Assembly: GCF_026151205.1 (NCBI RefSeq)
Contig: NC_087074.1
Coordinates: 4,404,001-4,468,000, forward strand
Origin: Bolinopsis microptera
Lineage: Eukaryota; Ctenophora; Tentaculata; Lobata; Bolinopsidae
DNA length: 64,000 nucleotides
Direction of reading: 5' to 3'
The position numbers and the translations under genes were made by a program. Position 1 is the first letter of the stretch. Each line of letters opens with the position of its first letter. This document shows, piece after piece, positions 50,101 to 59,600 of this stretch. Below the pieces are notes generated by a model. It worked only from the letters and a program-made list of their open reading frames with translations. It made no database searches and was not told where the DNA came from.

Positions 50101-51662
50101 AGGTAACAATTGACCAGCTTACAAAGGAGGACGGGGCCTAAAATTGCCGAAAATCGGTTACATAATATGTGAACTATCGCCAACTTTGTCGGTTACCAAT
50201 TCTTGTAACTCTTTGAGATAATTAGTTTATTCGAAAATCAACGTTCTATTTACTATTACGCCCTAGATTTGCACACGGAGCTGTCGACGATTCGTCGGAA
50301 GTCCTTCAACAAGAAACCATCAGATTTGGACTTGCAATCTGGAAGTCCCGGCCCCGAAAGTGCCCCAAACACTCCATCCAAGGAAGCCCCCATCCAGAAT
50401 GGATTCGTTAACGGAATCCCTATTTCCTCATCAGGTAAGAAACCTTTCTATTTGTGTAGACTGTGTTTTACGCTGGTTTTGTGTGTTCACCACACTTTCA
50501 TTTTTGAAGTGTTACATTTTCTTTTGTATTAAGAACATTTCTCTTCTGTTTAACCTTCGCTTTTGATGATCAAACGTGTGATTCTTACTCGTTTCAGCCA
50601 AAATATCAGCCCTAAACATAGTGGGAGATTTACTCAGAAAAGTTTCGGTAAGTGTGTTACTTTTAGGAACTACATAGTTTAGTGCAGTTAGCTTTTACTC
50701 CTTTCAGCCCGTTTAAAATCTTCAGCTAAACTTATAATGTGTGTTCCTATATTAACAACTGCGAATCCATTGCTAGGACGTTTTTGATCAATCAAAAACA
50801 TGATCATGTTAGGAAGGTATACCAAAAAGTAAGTGCTATATCAAGTTTCTGGCTGGTATAAACTTGTTGTTAAGGCGCCCGCGAGCACTTAATCTCACTT
50901 GCCCCTGCTGGTTTATGACAACTTAATAGGTCTTGCAAAATCTAACTTGCTGCTGAACCACTGTAACCCTTATATTGAGAAGATGGAGAATACAGGTTTC
51001 TTATAATATATAGCATGTAACCTAGGAATTTAAAGCATCGCTCTCACAGCTTGACACTAAGCAGGCTTACCAGACAAAAGAACAGATCACAGACACAAAC
51101 ATTACAGACTGAATAGACCGGCTGGTACAAGCATTTGAACATTACCTTGCACCCTTATTCCTTAGGCATTCTTATGGGTACATCTGATAAATATTAAATA
51201 CCTTTAATATGTTTAACCACACTTACACTTAACAGGTTTGGTTTTAGGTTCGGTTCGGCAGCTCCATTCATGTGAATTACGGAGAATTCTGGCGGCAATC
51301 GAACCTAACGTGCACTTAAGTTTAACAGTGGTAGCAATAAATAAATTAGCAACATGTCATTAGATTTAAAATCGTCTTATTGTCACACATTTCAGGCCTT
51401 GGAGACAAAACTAGCGTCCTGTAGGAACATAGTTCGCGAGCCGAGCATGGCAGCAGGTCAGACCCCTGTCCATCTGCGTCGCTCATCACTTCTTCTCAAC
51501 AGCAGTAACTCCCCACGCGGCTTGAAACGGACAATGCAGCAGCCGCCCCCTGTCGAGATGGGAACAGTCCGCAGCGAGGTCCGGGTGGGGTCATCAAAAT
51601 ATCCGTGTGAAAAAAAAGAGCATTTATCATCCATTATATCATGTACCTACCATCAAACTTAA
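32141..51662 (+). CDS. NDEL1: NudE homologue (NDE1/NDEL1), dynein-LIS1 regulator
   Basis: Eight coding exons follow an unplaced initiator exon: 32141-32221, 32342-32495, 33868-34016, 41705-41750, 49686-49776, 50267-50434, 50598-50647 and 51396-51662. Phases agree throughout. The product starts EEDIPVFSSLSEEVKYWKD, the diagnostic NudE start. A long coiled coil follows (FVEDSKELEAELESQLEQAE, LQKYVRELEHNNDNLERGNR, CSLEDFEKKLNEAIEKNALL, LQDMVQRLKDESR), which in the family binds LIS1 and dynein intermediate chain. A Ser/Pro-rich linker (SGSPGPESAPNTPS) leads to the conserved C-terminal helix ISALNIVGDLLRKVSALETK. NudE proteins recruit LIS1 to dynein at centrosomes, kinetochores and cargo. One orthologue of the vertebrate pair NDE1/NDEL1 is expected; the symbol is by similarity. 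Introns of 7.7 and 7.9 kb are filled with minisatellites and a foldback element. Confidence 0.93.
33545..33614. repeat. Dispersed repeat, copy 2
   Basis: Near-copy of 31336-31425 in the same orientation, inside a nudE intron. The flanks (tactatctaccac / ttctatcaaccac) are also alike, so the shared unit is somewhat longer than the core. Confidence 0.7.
37546..37840. repeat. Minisatellite, 34-41-bp units
   Basis: Units of the form tacaaagtgtcatatctagtgcag plus a variable spacer. The left copies have (cta)n spacers and a period near 41 bp; the right copies have gtgagctacag spacers and an exact 34-bp period (about four copies, 37690-37838). The switch of spacer shows two expansion phases. Confidence 0.85.
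38985..39140. repeat. Degenerate minisatellite, caatgaataatgcc units
   Basis: About six imperfect copies of caatgaataa(t/c)gccac at irregular spacing near 30 bp. Old and diverged compared with the other arrays. Confidence 0.6.
39995..40200. repeat. Minisatellite, about 31-bp units
   Basis: About six copies of ctatttgcccctctagtaca followed by ggagtgagccc or gggaggagccc. Open frames through it are repeat artefacts. Confidence 0.85.
40471..40558. repeat. Minisatellite, 26-bp unit, three copies plus a partial
   Basis: Identical units starting with ggtctctgatagcacact at 40471, 40497 and 40523, with a partial fourth at 40549. Confidence 0.9.
41477..41533. repeat. Short tandem repeat (tacagtgtgac)n
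   Basis: Four to five copies of an 11-bp unit, 170 bp upstream of the exon at 41705. Confidence 0.8.
41751..43977. other. Intronic DNA of the nudE gene
   Basis: AT-rich sequence without a supported gene. A G/C-rich short palindrome ggtggtgatgaggcatcaccaccccc sits near 43200. Confidence 0.5.
43978..46173. mobile_element. Foldback-like element with inverted minisatellite ends and a pyrimidine-rich core
   Basis: The left end (TATTGGGGGGGGTGTCACGT at 43978) and the right end (reverse complement TATAGGGGGGGGTGTCATGT) form inverted termini of about 34 bp with few mismatches. Inside the left end is a 10-bp array (cggacatagg)n at 44034-44134, then (cggacaaaaa/tgg)n at 44220-44285. Inside the right end is an inverted 20-bp array (gtccgccaatgtccgtccga)n at 45950-46090. 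A further 38-bp piece, tctcatagaatccaaaaagg and what follows, occurs near both ends in the same direction. No transposase is seen, so it would need help to move. Target duplication is ambiguous (tata). Confidence 0.7.
44290..45920 (+). repeat. 1.6-kb polypyrimidine tract (tcctcctcag)n
   Basis: Almost pure C/T on this strand, built from tcctcc, agtcctcctcc and gggtcctcc units, with internal larger duplications (compare 44700-44770 with 45350-45425, and 45000-45060 with 45490-45540). A mirror-like homopurine/homopyrimidine run of this length can form triplex (H-) DNA. Open frames here are repeat artefacts. Confidence 0.95.
46174..49685. other. Intronic DNA of the nudE gene
   Basis: AT-rich sequence with a short (agt)n tract at 46195-46240. 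No gene, RNA or clear transposon. Confidence 0.5.
49777..50266. other. nudE intron with CpG-rich patch
   Basis: Holds a strongly CpG-rich, alternating G/C patch at about 49885-49985 (gcgcggcgcgcgacattattgcgcgc and similar) in otherwise AT-rich DNA. No coding signal. Confidence 0.6.
50648..51395. other. nudE intron
   Basis: Unremarkable AT-rich intron between the ISALNIVGDLLRKVS exon and the terminal exon. Confidence 0.6.
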
Positions 51663-51706
51663 GCGTGAAGCGGATATCAAGCCAGAATTATTGTTATTTC
51701 AAGTTC

Positions 51707-51712
51707 AATAAA
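51707..51712 (+). terminator. Polyadenylation signal AATAAA for nudE gene
   Basis: Canonical hexamer 45 bp after the stop codon; a second candidate lies at 52342-52347 followed by a T-rich stretch. Which is used cannot be told. Confidence 0.5.
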
Positions 51713-53221
51713 ACACGCTTTGTTATGTTTTGTAAAAATATCTTGAAGAAAATTGTTATAAAGTATACGCTTTAGGTAAGTGTCAGGACAATTGGAGATA
51801 GGGGAAATGGGTGATGTTGGGTGGATCACAAAGTAAAGACTGAAACTAGCTGAAAACAGTCAGTCATCATAATAATTGTATCAACTTTTTAATAAGTTTG
51901 TGTATAACATGTAACGGTATATTAATTAACAGTGTTTGTATTGCACTGGTTATCTCTCACATTTGTTATTTGTAAGTGGTATTAATTTTTAATTTCAACT
52001 GAAATGAATGTACATGATGTATTTTGGGAGTTGATCAAGCGGAGGGCAGTATTAATAAGATAATTAGGAAAGTTGTTTTTTAATTTGTTTTGGCTGTCAG
52101 CTTTGCTTTTGAAATGGCTGTCTAAGTTCATAAACAAATCCAAAAAAAAATGACTGTGAAAACGAAATGCACTTGAAACTTGTTCATAAACAACGAGGCC
52201 TGTTATTTTTAAGTTAATTTTTAAGTGTTTGAAAATACTAGTATAAATTATTTATTTAATTTGTTTCAGTGTGTTAGTTGACTGTTCTTTTTCATAATAG
52301 CCTTGAATTATGTTTCACGCAACGTGTTAAATTTACGATACAATAAAGATTGAGATCTCTTTGGAACTCCTACACGGTTTTATTTTACCCGAAGTAAAAT
52401 TAACGTACACTGCGTGCCCCACCCTTGCTCTGGCCATGCAATGTAGTTTTTTAAGATCGCTCGGCTAACATAAAACCGTTATCACACCCTTCAGTCTGGT
52501 TGAAATGATAACACGTTCAAATAATAGATTTGTGTTATTTATCTAACTTTGCTTTTCAATTATTACATCAAAGTAAAAGACGCAGTTTGAATCACTTTAT
52601 TGAATGAGATCGATCCATAATACGATCATATATTATATACAGACAGAAAATTATACAGTCAGAAAGTTGAAGAAAAAACTTTGATAGAAATAACTGGATA
52701 ATACAAAGTACACAATAAAAGAACATATTTTTCAACGATTTTTGTTCAAAAGTTCAAGTGTAAACTAGTTTGGTTCAGAATAAATAACAAAGATAATGCT
52801 CAGGCTTGATGTAATATTAACAAGGACGGATTCATCTAATAAAGGAAGAGATTGTTGAATCACAAAATTGAGACAAAAGTGTGTAAAGTAAGCTATTCAA
52901 TTAAATTAAGGAAAATCAATCAACTCAGATGGTATATACAGTGATGTGCCATAAATATTATATAAATATCCATCAAATAATTTTAAATATCTGATAAATT
53001 CATATCATCAAAACTTTTCCAGCTCTCTGATCTCGCTAACATGATACACTTAATACTAGCAATGACAAACGCTGATGATGAAGTTATGCGGGCGTCACAA
53101 TCGTCAAATTACTAATTTAAACAAATTTAAAGAAATTTATGACACTTTTTGATTATGATATTGGGATGATATCATACATCATATTATCAGTACATTTGCA
53201 ATGCGGTATAAAATCGCTCCT

Positions 53222-53419
53222 ACTAAATCGCTCGCCCAAATTTTAAGAAAATTCTTGTGAAAAGGCCCGTTGGGCATGAAAGTGATTGGAATCGGTGTAT
53301 TTTTGGACGCTGATTCCGAATCATCCCCCATGACATAAGGGTTTATGTAAAACCGTTTTGTACGGCTGCAAAACCATAAAAACCAAAGTCACGTGAAATT
53401 TTTGGGCGAGCGAATTAGT
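53222..53419. repeat. Possible MITE with inverted ends
   Basis: An inverted pair of about 16 bp, taaatcgctcgcccaaat at 53222 and tttgggcgagcgaatt near 53400, flanks about 165 bp of sequence. The ends have a few mismatches. No transposase. Confidence 0.45.
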
Positions 53420-53608
53420 AAGAGCCGTATAAAATACAAAATACGATCGCGCGCATTTAGCCAAGTAATTTTATAGTCACGTGACATAATAAGTTGCATA
53501 TATCTACTTGCTACCAACAGTTCACGTCATCGCGCTCCACGTTTACGCGTTCCAGGTCTTCTCTTAAGTGCGACCGAATTGGGGTTCATGATATTAATTA
53601 CACCGATT

Positions 53609-56600
53609 CTACTGATACAGTTTTAATTGGTCTTGTAGCGCTTCAAGGCTAGTTGACAGATCATCGTTTCTCTCCATTAACGAATATATCTGTTCCAGCT
53701 GACGACGTTGAATCCTGAAACGATCCTATCGTTAATCGAGTGATAGTCATTAGTCAGTTATTTCAAATAAGATTAATCATGCTCTTAACTGCTTTATCTC
53801 ATCTTGGCTGATTAGCAAGAGACACAAAATACATCAAAATAAAAGTATCAGCGACAATTCATACTGAATAAAACGATGCACAGTAGTAATGTCGTAATGT
53901 TGCAATTTGAACCCAAAAGTTAAAGTCGACCAGACTTAAGGCATCTTTTGCAATGTCAGACATCAATGAATGTGCTTTTAAAATGTCGACCTTACTGTGT
54001 ACAAACATTCAAAATTAAATCTAGACCTAAACTTACAAAATGTCTATCTGGCAATTTTTCATCGTTCATGTAAAACTCTTGAATTTTCGGGACGAGCTTT
54101 TCCAAGTAGTAAAGTTGCAGCATTCCTATGTTATCTTGCCAGATAGTATCTTGTGATATCCGGATACAAAGCATGACTCGTGGAGTCCAAACTACAAAAT
54201 CACAAAACTTTCTGTTCGTTAGATACAAGTTCCCCTGAAGTTGGTGATAATATTTGTGCGACGTGCTAAGCTCAAATTTATTCTGCTCATTCTTTTTCAA
54301 GTATCCCAACTGATCCAATTCCGTTACATCTGCGGCATCTCTCATCTTAAAAGGGCACTTAATCTCGATTATTCCATCGCTTCCAACTAGTCCATCTGGA
54401 GATCCACCTATAAATCCACAGGTGTCCAGAAAAATACCACATTTAAAAACTTTCAGTCCAAATTGTTGTTCATACTCCTTTATAGCAACAGACTCATTGT
54501 CAACTCCGTACATTATCGCAGGAAGATGTGATATATCTTTAGTCTTGAGCAAATAATTAAGAAACGATTTGCTGGGTTCAACGTTACGTCTTGCTAAAGA
54601 TATAGCAGCACCAAAGTTGCTGGAGGTTACGCGTCCAGTGCGCAGCGAGTGCCACAGCATGCTCTTGGCTTGATCCCGCGTAAAGCGCTCAATGACAGCT
54701 ATTTGGGAGGGTAGCAGGATGCAGCGCTGTAGAAATATGTGACGACTTGTGCAGCTGGGATCTTGTACTAGTTGCTCTATGTAGACTAGACTCGATAATC
54801 TGGTAGGAGTGTTAGTTGATCGAATCCGCTTATGTGTTATTAATATTTACAGTCAGACATATTAATGACAATTTTTCAATGAACTATTAGGCATATTGTA
54901 GATGAGTAAGACTTTTAATGAACTATCAAATTACACAAACTTAACTAGGGGTCGTTCACATATTACGTAATCATTTTTTGGAACATTTTTACCCCCCCCC
55001 CCCCTCCGTAATAAGTTTTACACATTATAGCTACTAGCAGGAACCCGTCTAACCCTAAAGTGGTGTCAAGACTCAAGAGACTAAAACAATTATTACCTAT
55101 TTAATTCGTGTTTTTGACACCACTTGGGGTACCAAATTTTGGGCTCTAAAACTCCTATTTCTTGGCCAATTTTTTATTTTTTCATGCTGATTTGGAGGCC
55201 ATTGAAGCATTTGACCCAGTCAAAAAAGTTTCAGTTGTATATCTTTTACGATTTTTGCAGAAATTCGCGTTAAAGTTGATGCCGTGGTGTCAGTAAAATG
55301 GCACGGATAAATAAATATATATATATTTCATGGCTGGACTTCTACACAATAAAAGAAAGCGGTTGTGATTAGATCTTCGAAAGTCTTTGCATCGTTTATT
55401 TACATCAACTCTGAGAAATTATATCATTAAAGTAACTACAACAAATACGAATCATATACAATTGAGAATAAATACAAACTAAAAGCAGTGGGAAAATCTG
55501 ATGAACTGAAATTTAAAAAAGAAACTGAAAGCCGTTAAAAATGTACTCTTATCTTATCTCTTATCTAAATACTGATAACTGATTCTCGGAAAATCACTTA
55601 AAATCACAACAAAAACCTGTAAAATTTATACTTAAGTAAAAAATGTAATATGCACGTCTCTGGAATAATGGTATAACTAAATAAAATCTACAAAATATAC
55701 TAAAACTAAAACTAAGCTCCGGCAGATTTAAAAAGTAGATGGTTACTATCAAGGGTGTTCATACCCCAAACCGTTCAAGGGTTTTCAATTGGGTCTGGTA
55801 GAACCCCTCTCTAGCTTCCATAGCCTTTTCTTTGTCTGCTTTACTAATATTAGGCTCAAATACTAAAGTGTCTACTATAATGACAGAAAGGTGCTTACTA
55901 AGTGAGGAATTATAGCAGGCTATGGTACTAAAATCTAAATCATGATCAATATCTAAAAAATGGTTAACTAATTTACAACTTCTTATACCTTTCTTTATGT
56001 GACTCTTATGGTTAGAGAATCTCTTAGGGAGATTTGAGGTAGTATAACCGACATACGACTGTTTACAAGTCTTACACTCCATTAAATAAATGAGGTTATA
56101 ACTCTGACAAGATATATATTTAGTTATAGGGAAAACTTGTTTAGAATGGTGACTACTAAAATTGGAACAGGGGGACATAGTAAGGGGAAAAGTGGTCGAT
56201 TTAAGGGTTCCGTTGGATTTGAATGTTCACAAGGATTTCTCAACGGAATATGGTAGTTAGGACCCCTACGAACATAATTAGACTTGTTGCCAATTTTGTA
56301 TCTCAACAGAAACACCACTTTTACCACTTTTTACCACCTTTGTACCACTTTTCTGGTTTGCCAAATATCTTTAGTTGTGAACGTCGTAGAAGGCTGCAAA
56401 TTAACCTAGAATGTTTATCTTATCAAGGAGTAAAACTTTTGTATCAAAAATTTTTACATTGGACAATCAGCTAATTGGATAATTACCAATTAGTTAATCA
56501 CCAAAAAAAGTGAAAATTTTTTATTGGCTCAAAATGATCGAAATCGTTTGAAACACGGAGAAATGTAGTTTTTAGAAAAACTTCAAAAATTTTTCACTTA

Positions 56601-59600
56601 AAATTTTTTTTCGAGACTTCAAAAAAAAAAGTTTGAAAATTTGAAAATATTTTTTTCCGCCAAAAGTGATCGAATTGCATGAAACGTGGATAAAAATGCC
56701 TTGCAGAAAAATTTCGAAGATTTTTAGATTGAGGAATACTAAAATCATCAATATTTGAAGTTGGAGTACAGTAAATCTCGACATATTTTAGTAATTAGGA
56801 ATAGCTTAGCGGAAAGGGCTGGACCTGAAAAAGGTTAACCACACAATATTAGAGTTTCGTAACTAATTACAATACAGCTTTATCAAATTCCACATAAAGA
56901 AACAGCACAAAAGGACCATTTAAGATCGAACCGATTTTACCTGCTGTACTATCATTTTATTGATTTCAATGATCAAAACCTCTGTCAATTTTGCCAATCT
57001 ATACCGGGTATCTGAATGTACCGGACCTCTTATTTACCTCTATAATTAGACCCAGTTGTGCAAGAAATGCGATTTCTCACAGGGGTTTCTTTAAACTGTG
57101 CACTTTTTATCACTCTCGCAACTCGCAAGAGGCCTGGTATTATAGGGGGGGTATAGGAAGCGAGTGTAAATATACCTTCCATCATCCATTGTGGCTTTTT
57201 TGTATTGTGAATGCGCATGCCGCTTCGTTTGCTATGCCATATACCTCGAATAACCCCCATATGTCATTGCCAGGGTCGGGATAGAGCTGGAGATAGCATT
57301 GAAAAGTTGCTAGAAATAGCTAGATTTAGAGTAAACTGGTGGTAGCTGGGTGGTGCTAGCATGGATGTAGCAGAACGTAGCTACACGGGGTTTCATTGGA
57401 GTTGGTTATTTTAATGGCCAAAGAGTGCCGGAACTAAAGTTACTTAAGATTGCAGTTTAGGGGCAGTGTAAACCACGGTGTAGTCAGGGACACAGAGCTA
57501 CAGTGCAGGAGTACTGCAATAGAACAGTGCAAGTGATACAGTCTGCAACAGTAAAACGCCGACGAAGCTAGACTTAGAGTGAACTGATGGAAGCTGGGTG
57601 GTGCTAAAATGGAGGTAGCAGAACGTACTACATGATGAAAACAGGAAAACTAAGGCTGGTTGAGACCTTAAAAGATGTGAATCTGTCCTGATAGATCCAG
57701 TGAAGAGCGAGTAGCGAAGAGTTTGATCACTAACCTAAAGCTCTAAAGAAGAAGAGGGCTAAAGAGACTCACTTTGATCAATAAATCCGGTACGGCAAGG
57801 TCTGTAGCCTTGATAAGAAGATACCATGAAGTAATTCATGCAGAAAAGTCGATTCATATAAAAGGTTTCGTTGGATCTAAAAAGGGTGGGTCAGTCTCTC
57901 TGTTTTCATAAGATTCTGATGAAATGCTGTTAAGCTCAGGACGGTGATCTTAATAGGTCGGATAGCTGTATCTGGTTGCTTCCAGCCCACCCTTGTCGCT
58001 TGAAAATAAGTTCTCACCCCACCTCTTCCCAAAATACAGTTACCAGAGCAGGAAACTCTTCTTCCTCCTCTTCTTTCAACACAAACACAATCAGGTTCCA
58101 GCTACTCTCCTCCTCTGCAGCCACAATCTTATCTCCTTCTTCGGAGTTTTACTGTTGCAGACTGTATCACTTGCACTGTTCTATTGCAGTACTCCTGCAC
58201 TGTAGCTCTGTGTCCCTGACTACACCGTGGTTTACACTGCCCCTAAACTGCAATCTTAAGTAACTTTAGTTCCGGCACTCTTTGGCCATTAAAATAACCA
58301 ACTCCAATGAAACCCCGTGTAGCTACGTTCTGCTACATCCATGCTAGCACCACCCAGCTACCACCAGTTTACTCTAAATCTAGCTATTTCTAGCAACTTT
58401 TCAATGCTATCTCCAGCTCTATCCCGACCCTGGCAATGACATATGGGGGTTATTCGAGGTATATGGCATAGCAAACGAAGCGGCATGCGCATTCACAATA
58501 CAAAAAAGCCACAATGGATGATGGAAGGTATATTTACACTCGCTTCCTATACCCCCCCCCCTCCTATAATACCAGGCCTCTTGCGAGTTGCGAGAGTGAC
58601 AAAAAGTGCACAGTTTAAAGAAACCCCTGTGAGAAATCGCATTTCTTGCACAACTGGGTCTAATTATAGAGGTAAATAAGAGGTCCGGTACATTCAGATA
58701 CCCGGTATAGATTGGCAAGATTGACAGAGGTTTTGATCATTGAAATCAATAAAATGATAGTACAGCAGGTAAAATCGGTTCGATCTTAAATGGTCCTTTT
58801 GTGCTGTTTCTTTATGTGGAATTTGATAAAGCTGTATTGTAATTAGTTATGAAACTCTAATATTGTGTGGTTAACCTTTTTCAGGTCCAGCCCTTTCCGC
58901 TAAACTATTCCTAATTACTAAAATATGTCGAGATTTACTGAACTCCAACTTCAAATATTGATGATTTTAGTATTCCCCAATCTAAAAATCTTCGAAGTTT
59001 TTCTGCAAAGCATTTTTATCCACGTTTCATGCAATTCGATCACTTTTGGCGGAAAAAATATTTTCAAATTTTCAAACTTTTTTTTCAAGTCTCGAAAAAA
59101 AATTTTAAGTGAAAAATTTTTGAAGTTTTTCTAAAAACTACATTTCTCCGTGTTTCAAACGATTTCAATCATTTTAAGCCAATAAAAAATTTTCACTTTT
59201 TTTTGGTGATTAACTAATTGGTAATTATCCAATTAGCTGATTGTCCGATGTAAAAACTTTTGATACAAAAGTTTTACTCCTTGATAAGATAAACATTCTA
59301 GGTTATATTGCAGCCTTCTATGATGTTCACAACTAAAGATATTTGGCAAACCAGAAAGGTGGTACAAAGGTGGTAAAAAGTGGTAAAAGTGGTGTTTCCG
59401 TTGAGATACAAAATTGGCAACAAGTCTAATTATGTTCGTAGGGGTCCTAACTACCATATTCCGTTGAGAAATCCTTGTGAACATTCGAATCCAACGGAAT
59501 GCCACTTTTCCCCTTACTAACAGGAAATTTTGCTTACAAACATAACATTTACCACAAGCATGGCACCCTGGGTCGACAGCCCCGGGAACCGCCCTTAGAC

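Larger units (their letters stand above)
51663..53608. other. Intergenic region; nudE 3' UTR and 3' end of the YqaJ gene
   Basis: Two AATAAA polyadenylation signals for the + strand nudE gene lie at 51707 and 52342. The rest is AT-rich and has no supported gene. The interval 53190-53440 has palindromic-looking pairs (aaatcgctcgcccaaat / tttgggcgagcgaatt) enclosing about 200 bp, a likely MITE. Confidence 0.55.

Noticed and set aside
56991-58718. Mirror-image frames of 97-99 codons in the palindrome
   Set aside because: They occur in both arms because of the inversion and show no domain or splice context.
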